A stretch of 64,000 bases of DNA from Euclidia mi. Taxonomy: Eukaryota; Arthropoda; Insecta; Lepidoptera; Erebidae. The number at the start of each line of letters is the position of its first letter. Positions within the stretch are counted from its first letter, which is position 1. Under the pieces are notes generated by a model. It was not told the origin of the DNA and ran no database searches. It saw only the letters and a program-made list of their open reading frames with translations. A program made the translations under genes and the position numbers. The stretch is from positions 54,102,196 to 54,166,195 of the forward strand of contig OX123196.2 in assembly GCA_944739405.2 (NCBI GenBank), read 5' to 3'. Shown in pieces: positions 10,568 through 22,559 of this stretch.

Positions 10568-10944
10568 GATGAAATGAAGTGTATGATAGGAAAAGAACGT
10601 AAGTATATTACAGCCCTCCGTGTGCAATTGTTCTGCTTTACAAAGAAACTACGACGATTCGGTGTAAAAATGTAGACAATAGATAAGTGACTTGCAAAAA
10701 CAAAAAACGGTTATTGCAAATTGCGAACAGTTACGTAGGGAATCGGTAGTTGTTTGGATTAGGCAATAGTAAGATAACACATAATAGTTATACAAGAATA
10801 GAAATTAAAGATAGACAGCAAAACACAGATATACACAAGTTAAATAGTACGTACCGGTTCGCTGATGTCTGCACCTCCTCGTTTACAAAGACTGACCTCC
10901 TAAACAAGAACAACTGCAGTAATTGGAAGTGAGACAAATAGAGT

Positions 10945-10953
10945 TGGGCGCCA
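10945..10953 (-). other. Primer-binding site (element B)
   Basis: Minus-strand TGGCGCCCA lies one base inside the LTR end, followed by ACTC. This is the same tRNA type as in element A. Confidence 0.75.
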
Positions 10954-10954
10954 C

Positions 10955-11780
10955 TGAGTCGGAGGATCTCAGGTAGGATGTCGGGGTTCGAGAGAAACAC
11001 TGCTAGGCTGAACAGGTTCTTTATTATGTCTCACTACCGCTTACATACAGTATGACCGAACTAGGTAAGCACTGGCCTGAGGGCTGGAGCGTAGACTCCT
11101 GCTGCTCTCCGACGCTCGCAGGGTAGCTGCTCGTAGGGTCGCCGATGAGCTGGCCAAGGTGCGCTGCGCAGGCAGCTCTGTGGTCGAGGTTCAGGCTGAG
11201 CGGGGTCTCAGGCGGTGCAGCCGATGTGGGCCGAGCGGTCAGGCTCAAGCGTCCGTTTCCTGGCTGTAGGAGCTCGTAGGCAGGAACGGAGGCTTGGGTG
11301 GCAGCTGGCTAGTAGCGGCACGGCGCCAGCAGCTCGTGGCTTGTAGCCCGTAGAGAGAAGACAGGTGCAGTGAGCCCGTAGGAAGGATCGTGGCCCGTAG
11401 GGAGAACTGGAATCAGCATAGAGAATACACAACAACCGGTCAGGAACAGGCGGTCCCTAGATCGGCTGTTATGCTTAGTAGACACAGATACTACAGACAG
11501 AACGTATAGGCACACAGACAACTAGAATATGCTTACCCCCAGCGGGACAGTAGAAAGAGAAGTAGGATTGTAGTTGTAGTTACTACAACCATCAGCGAGA
11601 CGGTGTGTAGGGCAAGTGATCGACTTAGATCGCGCACCCATCTTATATAGATATAGGCCTATGACTCACAACTGCCTTTGGCCAGTGAACATGACCATAT
11701 TTGGTAATATTGCGAACGGCTAAGCTGGCGTTAAGCGCCTGCGAGATATTATAACGCAATACGTGTAGTATTACGTTACA
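10955..11780 (-). repeat. 5' LTR of element B
   Basis: Minus-strand ends are TGTAACG and GACTCA. It carries a TATA-like box (tctatataag, near 11642-11652) and an AATAAA signal (near 11020-11025). Blocks accaaatatggtcatg, ggccagtg..cggtcatact and agtgagaca are shared in the same order with the solo LTR at 33327-34086. The right boundary (gttaca) is inferred from that comparison, because no partner LTR is in the window. Confidence 0.75.
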
Positions 11781-12240
11781 AAATAATTTGATTTCTTAAG
11801 TATCAAAAAATACGGCTCTTCTTCATCTTTTATTCATTGACATTGGAGTTCAATCAGATGTTTAATTTTAACTAAATTATTTCGACCACTGCTCGCTAAA
11901 TGATCATGTGCACTATTTCTTTCACAATATAATAAGCGAATAAATTTCATTAGCAAATTAATAGCACTCATTTGTAGTCATACAGAACTGATAAATGATA
12001 ATCGGTAATAGAGATTGGAATCTATTAAATTTATGCATTAGAAGTGAATTGATTTCAGGGATAAAGCCAATAAGTGATTGCAGTTCATTCTGGTTGTTGC
12101 CAATGAATCTGGCTTTATTTGCTCGCGTTTGGTAATTGACTGGTGAGATAATACCTGTGTATTGGTTGCAGCAAACTTCATATAAGTAAAGTTTGACAAA
12201 TAAACGCTCCGTAATTCTGTATATAGAAAAACTGGATTCG
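11781..12240. other. No recognisable feature
   Basis: AT-rich sequence to the right of LTR B. I see no convincing coding frame, repeat or structured site. Confidence 0.6.
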
Positions 12241-12269
12241 CAATGCGCAAGGTATACCTACAGCTTGAA

Positions 12270-12483
12270 GAATTGATGACCTTTGAGGAAGAAAAGTTCT
12301 AAGTGGCGACTATGCACTAGGGGACGTAGGAGGGTAGGCCCCTTGCAAGTGGGACTAACGAACGTAGTAGGGATCGCGGGAAGCAGTTGGATGCGAGTGG
12401 CTCAAGATCAGTCTATGAGGAGAGCCTTGGACTTTGACCACTATTCATCATTGGACGTTTTAGGCTGAGATGATGATGATGAA
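12270..12483 (+). pseudogene. RTE-type LINE, C-terminal end of ORF2
   Basis: The plus-strand frame at 12283-12468 reads RGRRRVGPLQVGLTNVV and then AGSSWMRVAQDQSMRRAL, ending DVLG-stop. This matches the usual end of lepidopteran RTE-like polymerases (VGRPxxRW..VAG..WMRxAQD..WR). It is followed at once by a (GAT)n tail, gatgatgatgatga, typical of the 3' end of these elements. Only the last ~60 codons remain, as expected from 5' truncation. Confidence 0.8.
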
Positions 12484-12489
12484 TAGTTA

Positions 12490-13480
12490 CATACATTCTC
12501 AGATGAAATAAGTATACTTAGCTTGCCTTATCATAAACATGAAAAAGTATCACATAGGTTATCAAAAGGAAGACCTTATGTAGTAAATGAAGAACAGATT
12601 TTTTAAATTCCTTTCTTCTACAGTCTGTGCTGCATCAACTTTGTTTACTTGCCTGAGCTCCGGCATCCTCATCACAGTCATCACTATCCACGTTAACAAG
12701 TGGTAGATACTGGTTAAGTTAATAACAAGTGCTACAAGGTCTCGATTCTGGGTGAAAGTAAGGATAGGACACAGAAAGAGTGTTGAAAGTATTCTGAGGA
12801 AGCCTGGTGTTGTTTTAGCATGCAGCATGCGTACATAAATGCAAGCCTTCTCACCTCGACACATTCTGCAAGTCCAATTCGACAAACGATTTTTTTTTGA
12901 CTTTTGGCGAGATAAATCGGATCCGTCAACTACATTTCAGCGGTATATCAGCAATTTGTTATTGTTTTAATGTGAGATCGCTGTGAACGGTTTTAAACAA
13001 AATTGGCAAAATTTGCCGACTATTTCGCTTGGTATTACTCAGAGCTTTGCGCGACGACGTATCAATTTCACCTAAATTTTAATTTAATATTTGGATACAG
13101 TCTTTCTCCTTATATATATAGTAATAATAGAATTACTTATGAACAAGTATTACCCCATTTGAACCGTTTTTGTTTATTTATTCGTCCTAACATTCTGCAT
13201 TTCCCCAAATAGGCTCCCATAAAACACATGTGCCTCACCCTTTTCGCGAAATGCCTGCAGCCTTATAAAAACAGTATAGTATTATGGATAAGATCGCGGT
13301 ACTATTTACAGGCTCTATAAATTATTCTCTCAGCTTAAGTAGATAGTATAATATTATGTTTAACTTGTTATACGTGTAGGGTTGGTACTTGTGCTTACGA
13401 AGTCTTGTGGTACCGATACCGTGGCTTAAATTTTTAAGTATGCTAACAATTGTTTGTATAAAATGATCTCAATTGTTACT
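12490..13480. other. No recognisable feature
   Basis: AT-rich DNA without a convincing gene or repeat. A short T-run at 12890 and scattered poly(A/T) tracts are all I can point to. Confidence 0.5.
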
Positions 13481-13491
13481 GTTCTATACCT

Positions 13492-13954
13492 TTTTATTTT
13501 TTTTATGTCGGGTTGGAAAATCCTCATGGAGTCCCTCCGCCCTGGGGGAAGGGTGAAGGGGACTGTCAGACTTTTACTGACTGAAAACCAACCCGTGTTC
13601 CTCATGTACCCGTGTGTCGGAGGGTCGGGTCGAGCGCCAAAGCATTTGTCGCAACCCCCCGACGGGTATCGGCCCGCCAGATGGTCAGGCGGGCCCCGAA
13701 CAAAACCCACTTGGCGGCGGATGAAGGTGTTGGGCTCCGCCCCAATACACCCAGCGGCCGCAGAGGATAGGGAGGACGGCAACGCAACACCGCATCTCCT
13801 CTTTCTCTGCGGCCCCACCGCGACACAACAATGGTGCGCCCCCACTTGGTCGCGGGAGATAGGGCGCGCAGCAACGCAACACCGAATCCAAGCCATGGTT
13901 ACTGAGCCACCACGACAAGGTGGAGATCCTACGAGAGGGACTTTCGTTCGTTTC
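13492..13954 (-). mobile_element. GC-rich retroposon with A-rich tail
   Basis: A 463-base GC-rich block stands out from AT-rich surroundings. On the minus strand it starts near gaacgaaagtccctctcg and ends acccgacat followed by an A-rich tail (T-rich at 13492-13507). Near-identical 11-base flanks GTTCTATACCT (13481-13491) and GTTCTGTACCT (13955-13965) look like a target duplication with one change. About 190 bases (13701-13890) recur at about nine bases in ten in 49395-49590. The frames through it are artefacts of GC content; it may be a SINE-like or 5'-truncated LINE copy. Confidence 0.7.
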
Positions 13955-14005
13955 GTTCTGTACCTACGCCTGCGCCTGGTTCTTACATTCAATCATTCCT
14001 TAATG

Positions 14006-14010
<5 letters not shown>

Positions 14011-14050
<40 letters not shown>
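14011..14050. repeat. (TA)n microsatellite
   Basis: About 20 TA units directly abut the left end of a CAGGGTGT element. Confidence 0.95.
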
Positions 14051-14053
<3 letters not shown>

Positions 14054-14426
14054 GGTGTAAAAAGACCCTTAACGAAAACTGAAATCCCATGTTGTACCAA
14101 TCACTACGACCATTTTTTACTTCGGCACCATACCTGGGAAATTACTGGTTCAAGAGATATTGAGGCTCAAAGTTAGTACGGATTTTTTTTAATTAGGTAC
14201 AAAATAGATGCATTTATCCCGCCATTATGTTCTTTAGAAGCCCTATAACCCCATGGATAAGTAGGTATTTCGAGCGTTGCACACGCGCGCTTTTAATTGC
14301 GTTTTAAAAAATGTGAAAGCCCCAAAAAAAAAATCATTTCCCAAGTATTATTTTTGTTTAGTATGACTTGGCATGATGTCCAAATCGAATAGACTTCGGC
14401 TTGGTGATGGGTCTTGTGACACTCTG
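14051..14426 (+). mobile_element. CAGGGTGT-TIR element, copy A
   Basis: A 376-base non-autonomous element begins cagggtgtaaaaagaccc and ends gggtcttgtgacactctg, flanked by TA. Terminal repeats are CAGGGTGT with AAGACCC a few bases inside. Insertion at TA points to the Tc1/mariner superfamily, though no transposase is present. A near-complete second copy is at 45305-46032. Confidence 0.8.
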
Positions 14427-14436
14427 TATATATATA

Positions 14437-15094
<658 letters not shown>

Positions 15095-15312
15095 TATTTA
15101 ATTTTTTAACGACTTTCCCAGGAATGAGCTGTTTGCTGCTGCAAGTAACCAGATTGGTTGGAAGGATTATAAGGAGAATAAATAATTCGCAACTTAAATC
15201 TTTGTAAGCTTTGATTCAATAAATTATGTAATAAATTTTATTTAAATTCGTAGTAACATCGTACCACTTATTATCCATCAATATATTTTTTATACTGTAC
15301 TTAGTCTGTAAT

Positions 15313-15510
15313 AGCGTCGATAGCCAAGTGGTGTACGTAACGGACTGCCAAGAGGATGGTCTTGGGTTCGATCTCCAGTTACCGCAGGCACACACCTCTG
15401 ACTTTTCGAAGTTATGTGTGTATTATTTATATTAATCATCGCTCGCTTGATAATGTGCCCGGTAGATTCTCTGTCTACCCCTTTGGGGCGTGAAGTTATG
15501 TTATGTATGT
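15313..15510 (+). mobile_element. tRNA-derived SINE
   Basis: The head carries an A-box-like tagccaagtgg and a B box ggttcgatctc. The body ends tctacccctttggggcgtg and the tail is (ttatg)-like. It is the same family as the minus-strand copy at 41760-42031. The missing tRNA fold and the SINE body argue against a functional tRNA gene. Confidence 0.8.
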
Positions 15511-15574
15511 ACTTTGTACTATGTATATGCACAAAACTTAAGAGAGTGTATAGCATCAGGCACCTGTCTCTGGG

Positions 15575-16493
15575 GGCTTATTCACTATGACCACTGAAAT
15601 ACCATGCTCAAGACGTGTGTCGTCGTGACGCGCACTAGACGTAAACGTGATTCAGTAACGTGACGTACCACGTCAATCAAAATATTGTATTCAGTATGCC
15701 AAACGACAGCTTGTCTATGCCTAGTTATCAATTTCACAACATTCGTTCATAAATCTTAATGCCGGTTTGCCGGCTCAATTTCAATTTTATAAATATTATT
15801 TTACTAACTTGTAATTTTTAGTATAAGCTACAGTACAAATAAAAAAGGTTAATTAAACTTAAATTATATTATTTTAGTTCAATTTCGCCAGGAACAATCT
15901 CAAAATAAAAAATTGATCTTCAAAGTTTAGTTCATCTTTTGTACTTAAGTCAATTTTTGAACGAAAATATAATGATGACATGGATGACAGACATGACAGT
16001 TGCAGTCGTGCTACAATATTAAAAATATAAGTGCGGTTAGTGCAGCAAATAGCCCAATTCTAACAGAATCTAATAAATCATAATGGATTTATTATTTATC
16101 CGAAGACGAGTGAGACGCTGGCGCCAGCGACAGGCGTCAATTTTCATAAAACATAATATTTAATTAAATATCTTTGACACGGACACTGGTAAATAAAAAA
16201 GCAAATAAACTTAGCATTTAACCACTAACGGACACTGAAAATAATATAAAACAAAAAAACTTAGTACTTATTTTATCCTCTATCGTTTTATAATAAACGC
16301 GTTACGTGCATGTTACGTGACCTCTTAGCTCACGGAATTTTGACAACTAAAACCGTGTCCGAAACGTGCGCTACCGTGCTTGTCAAACTTGAAGTTGGCA
16401 TAGTGAATACCGTTTAAGCCAATAACGTGCCGACGTGGGTAACTAGCACGTTAAAACACGTTAAGACTTCAAAATGTTCATAGTGAATAAGCC
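15575..16493. mobile_element. TIR element (GGCTTATTCACTATGA)
   Basis: Inverted ends GGCTTATTCACTATGA are identical for 16 bases at 15575 and, reversed, at 16478-16493. The interior is rich in acgtg motifs. I see no transposase frame and no clear target duplication. It is probably a MITE of about 919 bases. Confidence 0.7.
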
Positions 16494-16684
16494 TCCAGGT
16501 CGTTTGCGAAATCGCAACAGTTTGTCAAATAGCACCGTTCGTGGCAGCTAACACGACAAACACTAATCTAGGTCAAACGTAGTGGCAATTGAGCTACAAT
16601 ACTGTTCATTTGAAATGTTGATACTGATGATTCTGTTTCAAAACACCACAACTATAACAAATATTTCTGGTTTTTCATACTTTA

Positions 16685-17050
16685 TGCCTGGCCGCAGACA
16701 TCCGATTTTCAGGACCGATTTTTCATGGCGGAATTCAGTGAGACTAGCAAGCTTCATTTGTCGACTGTATCAAATGTATTTTGTAAAATAAACGTACTTA
16801 CCACCGCAAACGATAGATTTTGCTTTGATCGGAAAGCACGCAAAAGTTTCATTCCGTTCCGGACTGAAAAAATTCAGTGCCCGTTTTCAGGGACGACTTT
16901 TCAGGTTTGTAATATTTTCAGGTTCTCAAAGTCATCTAATTAATAAAAAATGAGCTTACTGTCTACCACGAACGTTTGATTTTGCTCTGAACAGAAAAAA
17001 ATCCGTGGACTGAAAGAAATGAAAATCAAGCGCGCGCGGAACGGCTCGTG
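16685..17050. repeat. Diverged repeat with 'ctggccgcagacatccg' end
   Basis: cctggccgcagacatccg with attttcagg-type blocks (16685-16915) recurs inverted at 22920-22992 (gaaaacggatgtgtgcggcc). Both look like ends of one decayed MITE family. The rest, to 17050, contains related 'ctgaaaaaa' blocks. Confidence 0.5.
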
Positions 17051-17369
17051 ACGTCATAACTGAATTTAGCGCATGCGTACATCTTGTCATGTATCGATAT
17101 ATAGCATTGGTTTGAAGTTTATTTTGTCAGAATCTATATACAAAGGTACTCTGTGGTCAGAATCACACGACAATGTATGCGTAGTAGACGTGTATAAACT
17201 CTTATCTGGGGTCTTCAAATTTACGCAAAAATCACATACCTACGGACAAGAGGATAATATAATAATATGAGTTATTTTAGCATTTTCGTCAGATCATCAT
17301 AATGTGTGTCGTGAAAGGTTTATATTGGCTACTGAATACCACTCTGCTTAAACTTTGTCTCTCTATATG

Positions 17370-17540
17370 ACTAGCCTATTGGTCTAATGGTTAGTGACCT
17401 TGACTTCTACGCCAGAGGCCATGGATCCTAGATAATCTTTGTGTGATAGGCACGATGATATTTGTTCAGTGTCTGGATATAATTTATCTATAATATGTAC
17501 CTATATGTTTAGAAGTATATATTTATCAGGTGTCTGGTTA
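17370..17540 (+). mobile_element. Diverged tRNA-derived SINE
   Basis: tctaatggttagtgacc (A-box side) and ggccatggatcct (B-box side) are followed by a tttgtgtgatag body. This resembles a common lepidopteran SINE that ends in tatttatac-like sequence. It is strongly diverged. Confidence 0.55.
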
Positions 17541-18063
17541 CCATACTATAGGCTCCGCCTATTTTGGGATCACATGATTGGGTGTAAGTTGTCCAAGAAT
17601 ATTATTATGGAATGTACACAATGGCAATTTCGGTCATACAAAAAAGTTGGTCTGAGACCCGTTATGCAACTAGGTTTTTGAAGATTGGTATCCTGTATAA
17701 AAGTGGTAGAGGGAATAATATAATGATTTATATCTACATATATACTCTATGCGAGATGAAAACAATTAAAGAACGTAAAACAAATCATACTCCTCAAATT
17801 GTATTGTTTGCTTTGAAATTGTATGATGCATTCACATTGACACATTAAATTTGACAATATCATAAAACTTATTCTGCATAAATCAGACACTTGTTAGAGT
17901 GGTCGTGACTGTTTCTGATGGACAGGGTTGCGACGCCGTCGCCATACAAAAATTATAAAAACTTATCATAGAATCCACCAAAACACCAAATATAGGGCCT
18001 AAATATTTAAGAAATGGGTGATGAAAATTTTTATTACAGTTGTCCAACTAAAATTCTCTATTA

Positions 18064-18779
18064 AGGCTAGCGTCCACTAGGCTCGCCCAGCCGAGCCGAA
18101 TCGAAACGCAGAAAGTCGCCTCCTATATATTTCTATGAACCTGCTTTCATTAGCGACAAGCCGCGGCGCGCCGAATCGAATCTACCGCGCGCATCGCTCG
18201 TCAGGCGAATTTCTGCGGCAACGCGTTTCGACTCGACTCGGTGCACCGTAGTGGACGCGGGTCAGCGGATGAGTGTAGACGGGTACTACATTGCGTAAAT
18301 ACCTACATGAAAAGTTATCGAAATGAAGAGCTGTTAATTTCCCTAATTTAAAAATATACTGAACTTAATGATCATGACTGCCTCAGTAGTCTCGCGGCAT
18401 AAATGTGCGCGTGGGATTGGGAGTAAGTCGGGTAAAGTGTTACTGGGTTTTTCTGTTAGGAAATTCTCAGTAGCAGCACGGAATCTGGTAATGTCCGGTA
18501 CGGCAATAGGCTCGCCCCTTATTGCGTGGGAACTGAAAATTCATGGCGAAATGTGGGTGTAATATTACACCATTATCATGACGAGCAGCGTAGATAAATA
18601 TATGGAAAGAAATAGCGGGAATAATGAAAGAATTTGAAACAAGAAACCAACACAAGCAAAACCTACAGCAGCTAGTCGCCGATTGCTGGCTTCGATTCGA
18701 TTCGTCTGTAATGAACGCACATGGATAAAATGCGACTCGGCGCGATTCGACGCGGTTCGAATGTAGTCGACGCCAGGCT
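18064..18779. mobile_element. PIF/Harbinger-like MITE
   Basis: Imperfect ends AGGCTAGCGTCCACTAG and AGCCTGGCGTCGACTAC are flanked on both sides by TTA (18061-18063 and 18780-18782). This is the 3-base target expected of PIF/Harbinger. Subterminal regions are rich in gattcga/tcgaatc blocks. A SINE-like segment (18381-18590, gtgttactgggttttt to tgggtgtaatat) lies inside and resembles 34785-35015. Confidence 0.72.
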
Positions 18780-19269
18780 TTATAGACCTCTGACGCATAC
18801 GTGACAGGTTTTTACGCAGACTATACCCTACTTGCATATATTTTATAAATAATAATCTACTTTGTCAATATTACCCTTTAAAAAGTTTTTAATAACAAGG
18901 TAGCAAAAAGGTTTTGTATTTTTAATTAAATGGGGCTATCGTAGTGGCTGTATACTGCTTTATGCAACCGATGCTCAAGCCGAACACGTCCTCTCCTCCG
19001 TTGACTATACTAACCAATGCACGGAAAAATATCGATACTCTGTGGTATCGAGTATTTTTCCTTTCGCTATCCATAACTTTGTACAGGATACTTTGCACTC
19101 AATGCTTTTACTCAATAAGTACTTAATGGCACGGTAGTACACGTAAGCAAGGGAGTCTCGGACAATAATTTAAAAAGGTATTGTCGATTTGTCGAAGTGA
19201 CGGGTCTCTCAGACCCACCAGGCGCCCGAAGAGTGAAAATACTACCTGCAGATTAATTATATTATATAC

Positions 19270-19400
19270 AAAAAACCGGCCAAGTGCGTGTCGGGCCACG
19301 CGCTATGTAGGGTTCCGTAGTTGCCCATAATGGCCATTATTGATAATAACTTGTGTTTCACATGGGACTAAAAACGGGCCCACTTTGTACCCCGAAGTAC
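19270..19400 (+). repeat. Lepidopteran 'aaaaccggccaagtgcg' repeat
   Basis: aaaaaaccggccaagtgcg..gggttccgtag is the conserved end of an interspersed repeat whose opposite end appears at 59385-59430. The body after 19400 is unrecognisable. Confidence 0.6.
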
Positions 19401-19639
19401 ATTACATACCAAAGTACGTATATCATTAAGATTAAGCCAGCGCTCCCAATGTAAACTCACAGAAATAGGTATTTATAAGTTGAACGACGATTACTCGTAA
19501 ACTAGTGATGTCTACTTAGCCGTGATAGTTTTCCTTTTAAATTCGTTATATGTACTACATTTGTGATTTTTTTCACCTCTTCCAAATTAGTAGTTTAGCC
19601 GGCAGAGGGGGGGGGGGGGACACTTGAGTATAAAAAATC

Positions 19640-20006
19640 TTTTCACTTCAAAGCTTGATATTTGACAAACCAAGCACTTGATCGAAAAATGATTTGAGTA
19701 AGCTAATAATATTTTTTTTAAACCTATCCAATGATACCCCACATAATTGGGTACGCAACCAAAAAAAAATTCAACCCCACTATATAATTTATCACGTATT
19801 CCATTATGAAGTTCATCAAAATATTTGATAGACATCCTATAGAATTCAAAGAATTTGTCTGGGTGTGCCCGTAACTTAACTTGCTTTAAATAAAATTGAC
19901 TCTCGTTGATGCTTTGAGTATTTAATGGGTGTACCCAATACCGAAGATTCCTTTTCTTTTTCATTGATAGTAAAAATGCAATTGCAATTAGATCGTCGTC
20001 CTCCAT
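19640..20006 (-). pseudogene. PIF/Harbinger transposase (HARBI1-like), N-terminal fragment
   Basis: The 139-residue minus-strand frame starts MEDDDLIAIAFLLSMKKKRN. It continues RYWVHPLNTQSINESQFYLK and then DKFFEFYRMSIKYFDELHNG. This is the standard N-terminal region of HARBI1-type transposases (short acidic start, YWVHP, F..YFRMS..SFDELL). It decays after about residue 75; the DDE catalytic domain is absent. The start ATG at 20004-20006 fits the family start. Adjacent MITEs with TTA or TAA targets (18064-18779, 49983-54852) are of the same superfamily, but no matching TIR links them to this fragment. Confidence 0.78.
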
Positions 20007-20157
20007 TGTGTCCGTTCACTAGGCTATCACTACTTGTACTGGTAGAATAATACTGACATAGTTACAGGTAAAATACTATATACAAAAAGTAACGAGTGTC
20101 ACAGCGACGAGGTTTCACCCATACCTGTGACAGTTATTATACATATTATGTATCTGG

Positions 20158-20200
20158 CATTACGTACCAGATATATGTCATATATATCTGATACGTAATA
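20158..20200. other. Near-perfect palindrome
   Basis: attacgtaccagatatat pairs with atatatctgatacgtaat with one mismatch and a loop of about four bases. I see no other feature around it. Confidence 0.6.
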
Positions 20201-20950
20201 AATAGTCATTTTATGAATGACATTTGACACCTTGGCTCTTCAGAATAAAGTCTTCCTGCTGCTGCTGAAGTAACTATCAATTAAATTCTACCGAATTTCG
20301 TTAAATTCGATAATGGTGCAAAATTAATTGACCACGAAATGTAACCGGTCAAACACTTATCCGTTTTCCTAAAATCTTATTAGTCTCCGGTAATTTGATT
20401 TGATACAGTAGTTCTACGGTTTAGAAGATAAAGAGGGGTTCACTTTGCGATTGTTTTTTTGCTAAATATTTCGTAAAAAGACCTCTAAATGATAAATATC
20501 GGTTAGGAGAATAGTAACGTCAGCAGAATTCCAATATGTGCTGGGCATATTTTAAGATATATCCAGCGACTTTGACAACGTATAGTGGCTAATGCTATGA
20601 TTGCTTACTCGTAATTTCAACATGGAAAAACAAAGTTACAGTTAGGGCATTATGCTGTGTCGAAGACGCCGACGATGAGTTGTCCTCAGAGCTCACTGCT
20701 AGGACGTAATTGATGACTTTCTTAGAAAGCCTCTACCGTCTGAATGTACATTGACAGGTTATGCAGATGACGGTATATTCCTTATTTAATCAAATACAAG
20801 AGTAGGACTTGAAAGGTTAGTATACATGTTTAAGGATGATCAACAATTGGGGTGAAAATTACTTATCGTTTATCTTTTGCTCCTCAGAAGACATTTCAGT
20901 TACTTTTAAAAGAAAATTTAAAGACAGCGCCTCGTATCATATTCAATAAC
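20200..20950. other. No recognisable feature
   Basis: I see no convincing gene or named repeat here. Confidence 0.5.
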
Positions 20951-20964
20951 GTCATTATTTATCA

Positions 20965-21200
20965 TCAACAGCAGCCTTTAACAGTCCACTGCTGGACTAG
21001 GCCTCTCCTTTGAAAGGAGGAATTGGCCTACTATACTACGCTGGCCAAACGGGTTGGTATAGGGTTTGTAGCAAGTTTTCCTTCTCTTACAGTGCTGTTC
21101 TCTGCATAATATGCTCCCTCTGTCGGCTCTTACGACACCCATGGGATGATATGAGATGGTGACATTCCATCTTCTTAATCCGTCACCACACGGTCACTAT
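20965..21200 (+). repeat. Decayed LINE 3' region
   Basis: agcagcctttaacagtccactgctggac and the ctggccaaacgggttgg block match a repeated lepidopteran LINE tail. Related pieces lie at 61480-61560 (reverse) and 62190-62230. Confidence 0.55.
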
Positions 21201-21209
21201 TAAACATAA

Positions 21210-22130
21210 AGAATCTGTTTTTTACTTCGGATTAGTTTAAGGGAGGAATTTTCTTTTGTTGAACACGTAATAAATGGTACCTAGGTGAATAAAAAGAAAC
21301 CTTTTACGCTCTGTCTATGATGTCAACTGCGACATGGAGACTGCCGTTCAGACCTATAATTTCACAACTTTAAAAATAATTGATGCAACCTATTTAGATT
21401 GTATGTGTGCGCCTGTATGAGCCGATAGGCCTACTATTGGTACTGTACGTCGGCAATCACTACAAGAGTCAACGTCTTGCGTTGATATTTTAAAATTGTT
21501 GTGCAAAGCTCAGTTAGCACTGAAGCTTTATCAATACTGGCAGGTGTACTTTCGGTTGATCTTAAGGTCCAAAGACGTGCATCAATGTATTATACCATAC
21601 GAGAAAGCATGAATCCAAAATTTCCTAGCACCTCGTGATAGAAATAAACTGCTTAGGTTGTTCAACCAGCACGCCGATGTCTACGTAGGCCTTGTCAGCG
21701 AATAGCAGTTTCGTTTGAATACATCAACCAAGGGCCGTCACCTCGACCAATTCTTTCCAGACGTTCGTGAGCGACTGGCCGGACCTGGTTAGGGGGGATC
21801 ACTGTGATGCTCAATTTCATATGGGGCATGGTAATGTTTGGAGGAAGTTGCTTTGGTTTTTAATTAGTTTATTCACCATTATTCAAGCTCTGACAACAAA
21901 TGTGAGTAATCTGCACATCACATTTTGTGTGTGAGTGTGGTGTTTGCCAATCTGACATTAACAATATGTCTAGTGATTTTCATAATTAATCACTTCTGGT
22001 CTAGCGTATTATGCGGCTCTTGCGGCAAGCAATCGAATATCAGTGCGTTTAGGCGTCTCAGCCATGCATATTACTGAAAATAGGCACAGCTCGAAAATTG
22101 TCGGTAATAGAGGCATGTTGATTTCAGCAC
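21210..22130. other. No recognisable feature
   Basis: I see no convincing gene; frames are short on both strands. Confidence 0.5.
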
Positions 22131-22138
22131 AAATAGGT

Positions 22139-22432
22139 TGGGTCGACCGAAGAAGTACTACCCTCTCACAGAAGATCGATGTAAAGTAACAGTATCTGTT
22201 ATTTTGTGTTTTGTTCAGTGAGTGAGAACGCCTGAGGCCCAGTCACCTTTTCTCTCCCGGTCCCCATCCTGATCGCTTTCCCCTCTCCTCTTCCTTCGGG
22301 TAGGCAGCAACTTGGCTGTACTTATTTGACATTGCTCCTGTAATGCTAAGTAAACACAGCTAAGTATGAGCCACGGATACCACTTACCATATCAAGTGGG
22401 CCATTGGCTCGTCTGCCAACGGTGAAAGCAAT
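22139..22432 (+). mobile_element. SINE-like retroposon, copy 3 (diverged)
   Basis: The segment reads gaagtactaccctctcacag, then ttttgttcagtgagtgag, and ends ttggctcgtctgccaac. It aligns over nearly its full length with the reverse of 60121-60419. It is older than copies 1 and 2, as the flanking duplication is no longer obvious. Confidence 0.7.
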
Positions 22433-22479
22433 AAAAGTTTCGTAGTAACATCGCAGCGCCAATCAGCTTGTGACCATGG

Positions 22480-22555
22480 GACTTGCTATCGTTCCGAAAC
22501 GTCAAGCCTTTCATGGTATTTACGTATAAAAGATCGCGTTAATTCCCGTGTCATG
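22480..22555 (+). mobile_element. Penelope-like 3' tail remnant
   Basis: cgttccgaaacgtcaagcc and gatcgcgttaattcccgt correspond to the 3' end of the Penelope-like element at 29630-29700 (cgtctcgaaacgtcaagc..gcgttaattcccgt). No coding part remains. Confidence 0.55.
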
Positions 22556-22559
22556 AATA

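Larger units (their letters stand above)
6489..11780 (-). mobile_element. Ty3/gypsy LTR retrotransposon B, gutted, host of element A
   Basis: Order on the minus strand: LTR (10955-11780), primer site, gag (10567-9153), protease fragment, a TIR element in place of RT and RNase H, integrase N-terminal linker and zinc finger, a SINE-like insertion, then the integrase C-terminus. Element A is inserted just beyond that, so the 3' LTR of B lies left of the window. Protein identity to A is clear but moderate and the LTRs differ completely, so B is a different family of the same lineage. B is older than A: it has many stops and frameshifts and carries three later insertions. Confidence 0.9.

Noticed and set aside
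13454..14176. 240-residue plus-strand frame and several minus frames over 13.4-14.2 kb
   Set aside because: They run across a GC-rich retroposon, a TA microsatellite and a TIR element. Composition explains the open frames and no protein family features appear.
15313..15400. Functional tRNA gene
   Set aside because: A and B boxes are present but no cloverleaf or 3' terminator, and the body and tail are those of a SINE. The same applies to 32455, 34785 and 48405.
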